Shown here in pieces: positions 35,560 through 48,931 of a stretch of DNA of 64,000 nt. Origin of the DNA: Aquatica leii. Taxonomy: Eukaryota > Arthropoda > Insecta > Coleoptera > Lampyridae. Within the stretch, counting starts at the first letter, position 1. The number at the start of each line of letters is the position of its first letter. The DNA lies in contig CM069433.1 in assembly GCA_035610365.1 (NCBI GenBank), positions 134,124,545 to 134,188,544 of the forward strand, given 5' to 3'. The position numbers and the translations under genes were made by a program. The notes under the pieces were generated by a model. It was given only the letters and a program-made list of their open reading frames with translations. It did no database searches and was not told the DNA's origin.

Positions 35560-36650
35560 TCTCAAGCCATTTAAATAAACATCCACTTCCAGCCATGGCT
35601 GTAACTTTTACCGATTCCTACGATGCTTCCAAAACTTTACCTGAATACAACTGATCATTGTAATTAACGATTACATATATATTAGGTATATCTTCTACGT
35701 TTTCTTTGTTCCCAACTACGTTCTGATTCAGCTTTTGATCCGTTTTATTGTCAGGTTCATGTTTATCTTTATCATTATTTTCTTCAATATTTCTTGTAGA
35801 GTTTTCCTCGCGTTGTTCCTGGTCGCTCTCTTCATGTTTTCTCTGAATGTCTGCTCTCTTTGGTAATTTCTTTTCTGTTTTTTTCTCTTCTTGGATTTTT
35901 TGTTTCTCCTCAATTTTTTCTTTCTTGCTTCTGTTCTTCTCTTTTTCTCTTTTTCTCTTCTTCCTTTTTTGTTTTTCCTCCTCAAGCGGTTTTTGGTACT
36001 CCATAAAATCGTCACTAATAGCTACTGTCGGTTGTAACTTTGGTAATTTTTCCTTTTCTTTTGACACGTTCTGTACGATTTGGCCAAAATAAAACTGATT
36101 TAAATAGCGTTGGATACTGAGTATTTGCGTTTTCAATTTATTTTATTGGAGTTTCAAGTTTGTTGCTTTGTACCTCTGTAAGTGAACTAGTTTCTTGAAT
36201 CTCGTGATTTGTGCCAGGTTTTGCTTTTTCTTGATATTGGGTTGGGACGTTTTTGGGTGTACTTGAATTAGATATTACAAGAGCTCCATCCTGTTGTACT
36301 TTTGCGTCAATAATACCATTGTTTTCTAACTGTATTGTATCATCTAACCCAATTTCCATTGAAACAGGAACTACAAGTTCGCCATTGTCAGTGCAGACAT
36401 CGTTATTTTCTAGTGTCTCATCATGTTTAGTAACAGAAAATGTAGATAGTTAAATTTTTTGCCAAAATTCAAAAAGTCCTCATATTTTAAATCCTCATTC
36501 CAATTTCCATGATAACTTTTAAATTTGTTTAGAAGTCTGAGACTTAATTTTGTTTCAAATTTTATCACGAACTCATTGTCTACTACTTCTGTGTTCACCT
36601 GCGGCTGTGGTATTTGTTCATTGACTTTGTGGGGATTTAGTTTAACCAAT
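35560..36650 (-). pseudogene. Charged coiled-coil ORF with small conserved C-terminal module
   Basis: Minus-strand reading, with one frameshift near 36440 and one stop near 36138: an N-terminal part with FETKLSLRLLNKF and DFLNFGKKFN (36470-36590), a polar linker (36138-36430), then a 172-codon frame (35618-36136) dominated by Lys/Glu runs (about 35830-36000), predicted coiled coil, and ending YVIVNYNDQLYSGKVLEAS, followed past a stop by SVKVTAMAGSG, FKWLEKEDIL (about 35545-35600). That last block resembles the small tudor- or KOW-like tail found on many insect transposon proteins. It lies directly behind the mariner-type N-terminus and may be an accessory ORF of a transposon or a separate element. 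The plus-strand frames here are shadows. Confidence 0.5.
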
Positions 36651-37140
36651 GACACGTCGTGACATGGCACAGCACACTCCAATCTTCTGCGGATAAAGTG
36701 GTGTTTCTACAAAAATATGACCTTATTTGACTATTCTGACAATTTACATATCCACTAAGATGAGACGATGTCTAACCTGTATGGGTGTAATTGCAAGACT
36801 TCTTTGCAAGGTTTCTGACATGTAGCAAGCGATAGATTTGTTTAACGTGACAATATTGTCATAGAGATTTCTTTGGAATCAGTTCTATTTTTTAGCGAAT
36901 ATCTCCTTCCGTTAAAACAGTAGGTCGACGGGAAAATTTTCTTTTTGAAATACTACCCGTATACGAAATGTTATGACTATATGATACATGTTGTGCAAAA
37001 GAATCATATCGAAATATTTCATTGGGAAATTGCTCCTAAAACTGATCGTAGGAATAATCCAAGGCTCCTTGTTCATTGCGGATTCCTTAACAAAAATAAG
37101 CCTGAATAATAAAGGTGTTGTATTGTTCGGTAAAAGCCAT
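36640..37140 (-). pseudogene. Mariner-type transposase N-terminus
   Basis: Starts at ATG on 37140 with MAFTEQYNTFIIQAYF, then GIRNEQGALDYSYDQF and EQFPNEIFRYDSF: the first helix-turn-helix typical of arthropod mariner-like elements. KRKFSRRPTVLTEGDIR (about 36895-36945) and IPKKSL (about 36870) form the second. After a gap, LYPQKIGVCCAMSRRVIG (about 36645-36698) matches the hpqkvgvWcaiS..riIGP block of the catalytic domain. Two stops (after YFC and DQF) and frameshifts make it inactive, and the rest of the catalytic domain is missing. Confidence 0.65.
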
Positions 37141-40100
37141 TTCTAATAATCTAAAAAGTTATGTTATACTCTTGTTAAGTAAGTTATTAATAACTTATAT
37201 CAAGTAAAAACCGCACAGTCTAAAAAATGGCAATAAACAAACCTTTTGGTAATGAAAATTGTAAATACCAAAAAAAATCCTCCAAATTGCAATATAAACA
37301 AGCATACCACTGAAACATAAATAAATTGTCAAATTGAAAAATCCATCAACACTGAACCAACACTGTGAAATCAAAATTACTAGAATGACGGCGCGCCAAT
37401 TTCAAAAATTTCTGGACACAGTGTATAATTCTTCATTTGTAAGAGCCATTTCTGGCTAAAGTTTATACTAAAATAAACAGATTAGTTGGATTGGCCGTTT
37501 GAACGTTAAAATTAGAATTCCTTACATTAACACGTTTACTGTCCGGGACATATGATCAGACAACAGTCACTTCTATCCGTGTATCTTTACTTTTCATTAA
37601 GATTTTGGCGAAACTTTCATACCAATAGTATGTTGAGTAACTATATCTATCCTCAAAGTCCCAACGTCCGTATATCCAATGCACACCATTAATCGTTTAA
37701 GTTACAATTAAATAAAGAACTTGCTTATTGCATTGAATCTATATGCATCATCGACGTGTGATCCTTCATCCTTGATAAGTCACATGTGTCTCACAGACAG
37801 TGAATGTGTAAGTCGTACGATCAAAACTGATTTAAGAATCTTGAAGTGTAAGTTTTAGTGTTTCTATATCTAGAAATATAATAATTGTAAAAGTGGAAAT
37901 TGTAAGAACACATTTTGTGTGTAAATTTCCTAAAAATGTTAAAAATAAAGGTATCTAGTTGGTTGGTAGAAAACTACATTCAAGAAACAATTAGGCGCAC
38001 AGGGTTAGTTCCATTTTATAACAAAAATAATGTTGTTAACTTTTTTTTCCTAGTAATAATTGTTAAGTGGCTCACTTAAAACCACTTACAAAATAATGTT
38101 AGAATTGTTTCGTCAATGCAAAATGAATATTAGCTTTTTTTTGTATTTATAGAATGAGCCAATGCAATTGATGGTTTTGAGTCACCATTATAAAATAACA
38201 AGACTGAGTCGATAAATAATCGCCATTTACATTAGTGTAGTAACAAAAATTCGTTTAAACTTAATAAGAAAACGGAATTTTTTGTGACGTTTTTTCAATA
38301 CAGAAATTCTTGTAGTGGAATGTAAAAGATTCGATTCTTTTAATCCAAATCTCAAAATTTCTGATTTTTCTTTGGTTATATTAAAATTCCGTATTAAGAT
38401 TAAGATCTGATTAAGTACTGAGATGTAGTTCGTTGGAAGAAACATACGGCAGATCGCTCGAAAATGCCATATTTTCCTCGTCCGTGGAATTTGCAAAAGA
38501 AATAGAGAATTTCCGTGGAACACTACTTTAAACTAAGTGACAGTTCAGTAACATTTCATTTGTTTTTTGCTACATGGCATCAACAGCTAAACAATAGCTA
38601 AATCACTCGGCCGGCTGCAACCTTATATCTAAACGTATCGATTCCAGAACTTGGTGAAAACAGATAAAATTATTGTTTTAAATATGTGGCATAACATCTT
38701 ATGTTACACGTTTTATATTTAAAAAAATGCAAAATACTAAAATTTCCGATTGTTGAGTCAGTTATAAAAATCGTGTCGGCTAGTGTTATGTACCGAATAT
38801 TTGCATCCGTTGTCATTATTGTAAGAGGTTTTACTCTCAAGTTTATATTAAAATAAACAGGTTTTTTGAGTTAAATTGTTTTTAAATTACTAGATTCTGT
38901 ACTACAATGCTTTTAAATTGTGTTACTTTTAATTGTAATAATTTATAGGATGCAATATACGATTCACTTTGATACAAAATTTACTCTAGAATTAATTTAA
39001 TTTAATTATTTTTGGATTTTTAAGTTAAATACAACGTACATAACTCAAAAGCAATAAAAACTGGGATGACAAAGTCTACAGTACTTACAAATTTAGAATA
39101 ATAAATTCTTTTGATAATGAATTGTCTGTAGATATCTGCGCCCACCAATTTCATACGTGCAGAATGCGGAGATCGCGAATAAACAACAGTTTAAGAAATA
39201 TTGTGTTTCTGTCACAAAGTACATGTGCGAAGGTGGCCTAGCATACATTGGTAGAAAGTTTAATATTGAAATATGTTTAAACTATAGAAGAAATCATCAT
39301 TCTAAATCGATCAATTTGAAACTTAATGAAAAGGCTAGACAAAAATGTAAAAAACTGGTTGGAATTTAAAACTGTTAGTATCCATAATCACAGTTTTAAA
39401 TAACAAAGCATTTTATACAGTTATTTGTTGTCTAACACCAATAATGGCATATGACAATCTGCAGTACAATAAATTGTAATTTACTACAAAACTCTACTTA
39501 TGCTTATTATTTATTAAGAACACTATTTACTAGATATTAGTGCTAAAACAATGAATACCATTAATTTGTAGACTTGTTTCTAATATATTAAAATATGAAC
39601 AACACCAACATATATTTTCATTATAATAAAATTAAAATTTATTACTATACGTACAAATACAATGTAAACAATTGTGACGCTACAACGTAAGCTTTACACT
39701 AGGTTGAACCGCGATCACTTGGCGAATACTTAATCACCACGAAAAAAGCAACGATAACTCAGAATTTTGCAGAGTTATGTGGGTATCTAATAGGATTCGG
39801 CCTGGTTTTTGATGTGTCGATTATAATTTAGTGAAAAACAGTACCTAAACGAGAAGAAATATAAACTACAGGTCCCGTTTTCACCTGACATCGCTAAAGG
39901 TAAGCAAATCGAACAATACAAATACAACGAGTATATTTATTGCAATGGCGAGATAAAAAGACAATAAAAAACAATCAGGAAACAAAGTGTTTAATAACTA
40001 ATTGTTCGTAAGTAAAAAAAACATTAATGCTAGTATTAGCAGATCCTTAAATTAGGTAACGCTTCATACATGTAGGTACGTGAGTATCTACGTTTGACAA

Positions 40101-41377
40101 CACAAATTATGGGACATTAGCAAAAGGTTACTTACGATATTTGTGAGATGCTAACATATCCAAAACATCACCTAAAATTGCTAAAAGTGTAACTAATAGA
40201 TATATAATGCTACTATAAGTAAGTAGCAAATAGTTCATCCAGGATTATTAAAAACAGAATGACTTTTTCACTGATAAAAATTATGTGCCACCAAATCTTC
40301 AAGATTAATTGTCTCTCTATCTCTTTATTTCATTCATTTGTGTTATGTAATTTTGGAACCCGCAGAGCCAAAGTTTATACAGCACAGGAAACCGTAAGGT
40401 TTTTCAATAGAAAACAATGCAGAGTTTAACAATAAATAGACTGCTTTTTTTTTGGAATAATAATAATAAAACGTCGCATGACGAATTTCAACTTTTCTAC
40501 CTTTTATACAAGTTTACTGTTATTTATTTGTTTTTCGTTGAACAGTTCAAGTTTCAATATATTTTAATACAAATCACTTTTAAATCAAAATATAGAGTAC
40601 ACACAAACCTTAAATAAACGAGACGACGTTTTTGTGTAAAATAAAGTTTTAATGGTGTAAGCCGGAATTGTTAATAAAGTCTGCTTTTTTTAACAGTATG
40701 TGAGCTTACCTGTCGTGATGGTAAAAACTAAATTTATAAAAATGCTTGTATTTATACTTAATTAAAATTACATATGTTTTAATAACTTAATATGCTATCG
40801 ATAGTATTACCGAATTTAAAAGGAATTAAATGAGCAAATTTTTTATTTAGAAATTGTGGTATTTTTATGAGTAATTAACTATTTGACTACTTTATTTTTT
40901 ACAAAATTAAAATTTAATAATAACGCGACCACCACAAGGATTTAAATGATATTTTACTTCTTTGCAACCATATAGTTCATGGAAATAAATTAAAAATGGC
41001 GCATTGCATTAACAACATTTTTAAAATTAAAGAGTAGCATTTTAACAACCGTGTGGCCGTCAAGCAAAAAAACCTTTAATTTAAAGTAAAGCCCAGATTT
41101 TTGGTAAACGAACAAAGCCATATAAATTTTTTTTGTAAAAATTTGCATTGGAATAGGGAAAATTATGTGACAAAAAAGTAAAAAACCGTGAAAATTGACT
41201 TTTTGTTTGTGAATTAAATCAATAAAACTGTTAAACCTCTAATCATAAACATATCTAAATTACAGTGAAACCTGTCAATGCGGTGTTACAACAAAAAAAA
41301 AATTTTGTGGTTTGTCTCGGATGCTGTGGCAGATGAGGTGGGATAAAGAAAATTGATCGCGACAATTAGAAAAATTA
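37141..41377. other. AT-rich interval without recognisable gene
   Basis: The word AAGTTTATAYTAAAATAAACAG occurs at about 37460 and again near 38840, suggesting a short dispersed repeat. A 70-codon plus frame (39157-39369) and a 98-codon minus frame (38227-38523) are basic and lack any motif that I recognise. A copia-like LTR was considered at about 37629-37795 but is not supported. Confidence 0.4.
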
Positions 41378-41394
41378 CCCTAGTGTGGGCGCCA
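41378..41394 (-). other. Candidate retrotransposon primer-binding site (tRNA-Lys type)
   Basis: On the minus strand, ACTACT is followed at once by TGGCGCCCACACTAGGG, close to the tRNA-Lys primer site (TGGCGCCCAACGTGGGG) of many insect Gypsy elements. The sequence at 41395 and upward would then be the end of the 5' LTR, with the ACT end that such LTRs often have. No second LTR or gag/pol frame was found. Confidence 0.3.
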
Positions 41395-42100
41395 AGTAGT
41401 CAAACAAAAAAACGTTTCCGAGTGAAAGCAGGAGGCTACTATCCGCTTTCTCACAAAATTAACAGAGACAAGACGATAGGTACACAAAACATAAATTGCA
41501 ACACATAATCATTATAATTAATCTTCGTAAGCAAATGAAATTAAAGTAATATTTTTTTAGAAAATACCTTATGGCCATGTAGCAATTTCCTTACATGAAT
41601 CAGGTAACAGGTTTTTGTTATAGGATCGTTCGGGAGCCTATCTCGCCGGACCAGTAGCGTCTTACGTCAATCGTCCTTACTCCGGTTCCGAAACGACAAA
41701 AAGCTGGGAAATTTCTATTTTTCCTTACTTTTTTTTGCGTAATCCAAAACGTCTAAATACAAAACGGGTATTACAAAACTTTTAGATTTAATTATGAAAG
41801 AAATATACTGACCTCCAAATTACGAAGACGCCAAATTAAGCTTTGTTATTATTTTAAGCCGTAACAACGATTCACGATTGGCCTGCACACTCTGAAGGAA
41901 ATTCTTCCAATAAACAGTTGCCAATCGCACTAATTAATAAGGAAACAATCCGCACAGCAGCGATAATTTTCCTCAAAATTATTTTTAACTTTTCCTATCG
42001 TTCCGACAGGCAGAATATGAATGCTACGCGTTATTTCGTGCCGTATAATCAAGGAATGTGTCTGCGACCCGCGATAGTTGTATACGGAAATTTTCAATGT

Positions 42101-42329
42101 TAAACCTAATCTTACAATTAATATTAACACTTAAGTAGACAATAGTTTATATACTATGAGGCAGTAGTTCGTAAATTAAATAACAATTATTTCAAAATAA
42201 TATAAAAATTTTGCATGCTAACCTAATCTTACCAATTGATATTAACAGATAATTAAATAACCATTTATGTACCAATGAGGTACTAGTGCCGTAAATTAAA
42301 TAACAATTAGTTCAAAATAATATAAAAAT
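42101..42329. repeat. Tandem duplication, two units of about 119 bp
   Basis: Units start at 42101 (TAAACCTAATCTTACAATTA) and 42219 (TAACCTAATCTTACCAATTG) and both end with CAAAATAATATAAAAAT. They are about 85% identical by eye, AT-rich and noncoding. Confidence 0.75.
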
Positions 42330-45300
42330 AAAAGAGAAAATGTATAAATAGTAACAACTCAACCTCTTTAAATCTGAAACTTGCAAGAAAAACGTTTTTT
42401 TGGACTATGGCAGGTATAGCGTGCTTGTAGTTGCATTGAAGCGGAAACCTCTAAGTAAATTGTTATCTTAAACTACAAAATACTAAACATTTTAACCTGT
42501 AATTGCAAAATGTCACAAAATTATCTTACAGCCATTTACAAGAAATTCATAAATCTACTACTGTAGTTTCTGCCGTTTTTAAGAAAAAAAATATGAGACA
42601 AGTTGTATTATAAATTAAATTCTTAGACAATTTCTAGCGGTAATTACGTGTGGTTTAATAATGCATTACTTATCAAAAAAAAACTACCTACTAAATTTTT
42701 TTTGTGTATAGGAATAATTCTCTCATTATTAGAATAAACTCTTAGTACGTCTATTAAAGTTGATCTTGCGGTTGATAATAAAATAATGTTCGACAGCTGG
42801 CTTAAAAATAGGATTTTGTTTTACAAAACAATCATGTTTAGAAATGAGTGTGAGACACTTTTATCAATGTAGACTAAAATTCAGACAAAAAAATTTGGAC
42901 GATTATTTTGCACATACGGAGTCGCCGTTTGCTTTTTATGTATCGTTTTTAGAGTTTGAAATCTGGCTAGTTGACAATTCACTAATTCTTTAGAAATTTG
43001 TTGCTAAACTGTCATTTGTTTTCTAGTTAATTTTTGTGTTATTACTTTAGAGTTTCATACCTGACTTAGTTAAAAGGTTTTTTTAGAAGTTTATTTATTT
43101 TGTTGGTAATTTTGGTTTAACACTGACACGATCTAATTTTGGATAACGGTTTTGTGTTAGTATGTTTTTTTGTTTCGAAGTAATCATACATAGTTATACA
43201 GTTTCTTACTTGTTATCTTCTGGTATATATGCTTCTATGTATATAAGCTTTTATTTTACAAAAGCATTAAGTTTGAATTAACTTATAAGTTTTTACAGTG
43301 TTTTATATTTCAGATTCTTTTATCACTTTTTTTTGGTTAATTCCTTTTTTAAACTGTCTAGCATATTTACATAAGTTTTCTTTTTTTTTAACTTCAAGCA
43401 TTTTTAGTCACATTCTGCATTTTGGTTTATCTTTTATAACTGAATTTTGAATTTATTTTTAAACTTTGAATATGTATTAGTGTTTTTTTGGTTCGTTTAA
43501 CTTTTTTATATTTTATTATTTTGTTATTATGTAATTTTTGTTTTTTTTTAATTTTTTAATTGAAAGTATTGTTTTTAAGAGCTTTTTTGTTCAGTTACTT
43601 ACTTGATTGATTATTTTTTAATGTATTCATATCTTCTTATTTATCCTGACGTTATTTCACGTACCTCGTATTATATTTACTATTACAAAATATGTACATT
43701 CGATAATTTATATATAGTAATTTTATGTATATAAATGTTTTTATTTAATTACTTTATATAAAATTTAAATAGAATAATATACTATATTTTCTACTTACGT
43801 AATCCTTATACTGTTCGTGGAATTTTTGCAAATGAATAAATTTTTAGCAAGCACGCAAACAAAAAAGGTTTGAATAGTTTGAACTATCTAAGCGCTGTAA
43901 AAGTGCAGAAATTCGTTTTACCTCTGCAATTTCTTTCACATTACTATTTATTTCTTCGCGTGCTTAGCATATTTTATCCGTAACTAGAATTTCTCATAAT
44001 TGTAACTACTTTCATTGTACATGTATGTATTAGGAAAACATTTTACGGGCGACAACGATACACAAGAGTATACAAAAGTAATTAAAAGAAAGAATGTTAG
44101 TTTTGTTTTTAAATTTATGAAGTAATTACATCAATGGCATACAGAATTATTTCTAGGTGATTGAGAATTTTAAGTGTTTTGAGTTTTTTGTCTAAAGGGT
44201 TTCCAAGCGTTGTCAACGAAATTATAGTTCAACACATGACTTGTATTTAACTATTTATTTCTTCTATAAAAAATGCTATAATAGAAAATATAAATTTATC
44301 ATAGAATTTTTTCTAATATACACTAAACTCATTCAAAATGTATTAAATTTTGATGTCGATTTTTTAGAATTCATCTAATTTAATAAATTTCAATTGATTC
44401 TTTTTATAAAAAAGTAGTGTATTAAAAATTATACAATTATTTTAAATTAAATAATAAATTTTTTTTTGTTTGGTTTTGAAAAAATTAGAAATACATGTGG
44501 GGTTATGTTTTCTTTGCTTTACAACTCTTCAGTCCTAATTTTTATTGTGGTTTACTTAAGTTTTTGAATGTATTTATTATTGTTTCTAATTAATGTAAAT
44601 GATTTCTTTGTAAGTGTAGCTAAGATATATGTTGTATTATTATTAAATTCAAAATCTAACCATTTTGTTTCTGTTAACAAAACTGTACATTAACAAATAT
44701 AATCAAAACAGTGGAATACGCTTCATTTTCTTTCAATTTGTCTTCCGTCATTTTACCTTAGGGACATATACTGGGGTATAATCTTTCGCTTACAACAAGA
44801 GGCATTTATAAAAAAGGTAAATTAAGTTATAAGGATGATTGTCATACAAACACAATTTTCTACTATTGACATCATTTTATCTACATTGTTTTGAAAGTTG
44901 ATTATGCACTTTTCAAATAATCTAATTATCATCATTACGAAACTAAATTCAGATACATTAGACGTAATTACTGTAGACTAAACGAAATTAAAAATGATCC
45001 AAAGTTTTAGGTGCATAATTTATTTAGTTCGGCTGTAACTTTCATCATTTACTTTACAAGCATCACTGCTCTTTAATTGTATATATGGTTACAAAAGCGT
45101 TTACAATTGTTTGAGAAATAATTAAAAGAAAGTTCTAGTAGGTGTGACTAAAATAGTTGTATAAGGGTATATATACACAGAAACTGTAAAGTTTCTTTAA
45201 CGTGTGATACATATAATGACATGCGATATAAATACTATTAAAAGTTAGTGTTCTAAAGGTTATAAAACAAATCTTTAGTTTAAGCCCAATTTAGTGAAAA

Positions 45301-46169
45301 AACCTGAATTACGTTGCAACTGATCGGTGTATGATTAATTAACGAATTGGACAAATTTAACGCAGAAAAAAATAAGGCGACAAAAAAACTTGTAAATTCA
45401 AACTTGCTGATTAATAGATTTTTTTTCTAATTAAGAACAAAGCGGCAATCATTGTTTGTTTAAAATTTCTAAAGTATATAATTAATTTTAGTAGTAATAA
45501 AGGAAAAATTGATCAAAATTTACAAAATGTTTTCGAAAACTGATAGAAGTTTTAAAAAATACGAACCATCATTGAAAACCAAATTAAAACTGGTTAACAA
45601 ACTCAAGAAGGCATCAAATAAATGCAGAAAGTATTTTAATTATATATATATAATAAGAATTGTGTGAAATAAAAAGTACTTAGTAAATTGAGTAAAAATA
45701 TAACTTTATCACTAGAAGTTGGCACTAATAATCATTAATTAATGAAACAACAACTGTCATTCTGTCAGATTTATTAACATACACCATTATTTGTGTTATT
45801 GTTTAAAATAACACTAACAAAATTTTTTTAAACAAATATGTATAATAAATTTGCTTGTTTCTTACAATTGCTAAAAATAATAATAGTTTTATTTTTATGT
45901 AAGTCAAATTGCAATAAAATTTTGTAATTGTCAAATTAATTATAAAAACAATTGAATTTTGTCATTACAGGTTTCAGTTTTATCAACATATCGCTGCTCT
46001 AATACAATACTGGTATATTAAATACACATGATTTTGAGAAATTTATGTTTCAGATTTTATTTTTGTAATTAAAATTTGGTGTTATATTGAATTTTAAATA
46101 TATATTTTGTGTAATGCAGCGTTGAAGTTGATTAATTTCACCATGATAGTTATTTACTGGATTTCTACC
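42330..46169. other. AT-rich interval without recognisable gene
   Basis: Nearly 4 kb with no coding similarity, terminal repeat or RNA gene visible. Long T-rich tracts dominate 43300-43660. Confidence 0.5.
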
Positions 46170-46185
46170 TACCGTAAAACCGTGT

Positions 46186-46441
46186 AACTTGGAACACTTT
46201 TTTAGAATAAGCAGGTGCCATGTTTCCGAAAAGTAAATTATGGCAATTTTGACCAATCACTAGTTTGTATGAGAGGTCAACCTTTCAAGAAGTGAAGTCC
46301 GTTATGCTGAATTTCGTAATCATAAGTAATTATTTAAAAAAAAGTTTGGTGTTCCAAGTTACCCTCAAAAATGACAACTTGGAACGACTGTTTGAAATCA
46401 ATGTTTGCTCCAAGTAAACGTATAGTAAGGTAACCTGGAAC
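46186..46441. promoter_or_regulatory. Subterminal motif array, left end of pogo-like element
   Basis: AACTTGGAAC occurs at 46186-46195 and 46376-46385, inverted at 46351-46360, with weaker forms at about 46408 and 46432-46441. By analogy with other transposons these may bind transposase. Confidence 0.6.
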
Positions 46442-46652
46442 ATTATAGACACATTTTACCGACGTCAGTGGTACATTATATCAAAAATCTAACAAGAAAA
46501 CTCCATTTTAATGCTTTTTACTCAAAGTAGGTTATATAAGTAATGTTTAATAACAAAAATACACAAAAATAAAACTTGTACCTATTCTACAAATGCCTAA
46601 TACTAACATAATAATATTTTGTTTAGACGGTAGGTATACATATCTGCGCGAT

Positions 46653-48396
46653 TTAAACATTAACGGGTTTCTCCAAAACTATTTTTGCAGCACCAATTCT
46701 TTTGGCAACCGTTAACGTCTGGATTATTTGCTTTTTTTCTATTGTGCATACATCCTCTGCGTCGGGGTAGGTAAAAGTATCTTTCGATAATCTAAGACTT
46801 CGTAGAAATTTACATTCATAAGATTTGCCGTGTTCCGTTATTTTTAAAACTTCTCCCACATAATTTCGAAATTTATTGATTTTCCCTTCAAGCGGAAAAC
46901 CAACCAGTACAAAACCGCCTTCTTCAATTTCATCGTTTTGTGGTGCTTGAATCCCATTTTTATCTTCTCGCACATTATCACCTAAGTCGTTATCATCACG
47001 TAGATCACTAAAATCTTCTTCTCCGGCCGATGAGTCTGTGTCGTGAAGGGAAATGTTGGTGGTATCGATGTTATCTGAAAAAGTACTATGCGTCTCAAGC
47101 CCAGAGATGCTTGCACCCGGCACAACATTAAGTCTCTTCTTCTTCCGCTCTGGGGCTTTTACCTTCCCATACCGCATTGTCTGGAGGTGTGTCTGAAGTA
47201 CAGAAGTAAGTGCAGTTTCATTTTGGCGTTCCTCCTCGATTACCCCAGGTATTCTTTTTAAAACTTGGTTTTTATTGATGGGATGAATCCCAGTTGCTCG
47301 GAAACCTGATTGTATTATGGCTGGCAAATTTTCTTTTATGGTGTCGAGAGTTTCACGCAACAAGGATGGAAATTGGCTTTTCGGAACACAACCCTTATTG
47401 GATAATTTCCACTGTAGAAGATTTTTACGCCATGCAGCTTTTAAACTTCTAAATACACTAACGTCTAGTGGCTGGCATAGGTGCGTACTATTTGCAGGTA
47501 AAAGAATAAATCTTATGTTATGTTTCTGGCATTCTTTTATCACAGTCTCGGATAAGCGACTGGATAAGTTGTCGCCAATTACAGCTTTCGGAACAGAGCC
47601 CAACTTTCTCATGTATGGCAAAAGCACTGATAGAAACCAGTCCTCAAATAACTTTCCATCTATCCAGTCAGATTTTGACCTGTTGTATCTTGCTCCTTTA
47701 GATGTGCTCCGCTTTATATATTATATACGGAGGCAGGAAAACACCACTGGCACTACATGCAAACATAATAGAGATACTCGATTTTGAACTATCTAAACAG
47801 CGCTCTGGATGCTTAGTGCCCTTTTTAACTAATACTTTCGATCGTCCTGGGTCATCCATTAGATTGCTTTCATCATAGTTGATGATGGCTTCTGAAGGCG
47901 CATCTGTTAACGAAGTTGTTAAATTTTCAAAATAAGTAGAAATCGTTTCGTGGGACACCTGCGCCCTATTTCTCTTTATATTTTCTGCAAATCTATTAGT
48001 GAGTTAGGGATGTCGGTTACGGAAATGCACAACCCAATCTTTTCCTGGTTTATTATCTTTAAAACGAGGCTCTGTTCATCCAATTTCTAGTATGTAAGAC
48101 TGTACAAGATTATGTAGGTCGCGTATGGTAAAAGGAAACCCCCACTTCGCCGCTATTTGCAACCCCTCGACAATGCGATTTTCGTCCGCACTTGAAAGAA
48201 CTGTTGGTCTTCCATACTTATTCATTTGCAATCCTCGGGATTTGCGAGATAATGTGCCAAGGGATATTGCATACTGTTTGGATGCCTCACGTAACGAATT
48301 TTTTTTCTTTTTAATTTCATCTAGGGCTCTTTCAAGAGCATCGATTGAATATCCCGCGTATTTCCGAGCCGCGGGTGTTTTTCTAGTTCGTGGCAA
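46653..48396 (-). pseudogene. Pogo/Tigger-like transposase (psq helix-turn-helix, DDE_1)
   Basis: From Met at 48396: MPRTRKTPAARKYAGYS, a psq-type helix-turn-helix with IKKKKNSLREASKQY and LSRKSRG (48230-48330), and the CENP-B-like second helix region GFPFTIRDLHNLVQ (about 48100). The DDE_1 catalytic domain gives INYDESNLMDDPG (about 47850-47890), VIGDN (about 47575) and PANSTHLCQPLDVSVF (about 47445-47495), with 35 residues between the last two Asp. A C-terminal acidic linker is followed by GGFVLVGFPLEGK (about 46893) and YECKFLRSLRLS, a tudor-like tail common in jerky/Tigger proteins. Only a few lesions separate the blocks: a stop near 48076, a stop near 48005 and a frameshift near 47700. 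Transposase cuts and pastes the element at TA. Confidence 0.88.
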
Positions 48397-48511
48397 AGAA
48401 GATGCTAGGTTCTAAAAATAAAAGTAGGTATAAAATAAGGTAGATATCTAGGGAGTATCTAAGATTAAGAAGCAGTTACACAAATTTGACCATTTTTGTA
48501 TATGGGTCAAA

Positions 48512-48931
48512 AACTTGGTACAATGCCTGAAAACGCCGTTCCAAGTTTTCATACTTAAAAAAAATATGTACCAACATCTTATTACATCTGGCAACGCCGC
48601 TGAGTTTCAATATCAAAACATATACTAGCCTTCAGCTATACATTTATAGAATATAACCTCAATTTACTAACTATTTTGTTTTATATTTACTTACTTGTAT
48701 CGGAGAAGTTTTTTCGTGCTTATTTTTTACGTTTTTCAACAATAATTTTAAAATCGCATTAAAATAATCTCTTGGGCACTGATCAAAACGCTTTTATTTT
48801 TTCCCGGCACAAACGGAATGACTAATAACTGGCGTAATGCTTTTGAACTACTATAAAAGCATTATTGCCAGTTTTTATATTAAATTTTACATAACAAAGT
48901 TTCGTTCCAAGTTGTACTCCGGTCCCAAGTT
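48512..48931. promoter_or_regulatory. Subterminal motif array, right end of pogo-like element
   Basis: The same 10-bp motif is inverted at 48538-48547 and 48904-48913, with one-mismatch forms at 48512-48521 and 48922-48931. None was noticed inside the transposase gene. Confidence 0.6.

Noticed and set aside
35847-36092. Plus-strand 81-codon frame rich in Phe and Ser
   Set aside because: Antisense shadow of the Lys/Glu coiled-coil frame on the minus strand.
37629-37795. Copia-like solo LTR (TGTTGAGTAACTATATC ... CTCACA, with an AATAAA)
   Set aside because: No target duplication flanks the candidate (TAGTA versus GACAG) and no second copy or primer site was found.
47317-47787. Plus-strand 156-codon frame
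   Set aside because: Antisense to the pogo-like transposase catalytic domain and without any motif of its own.
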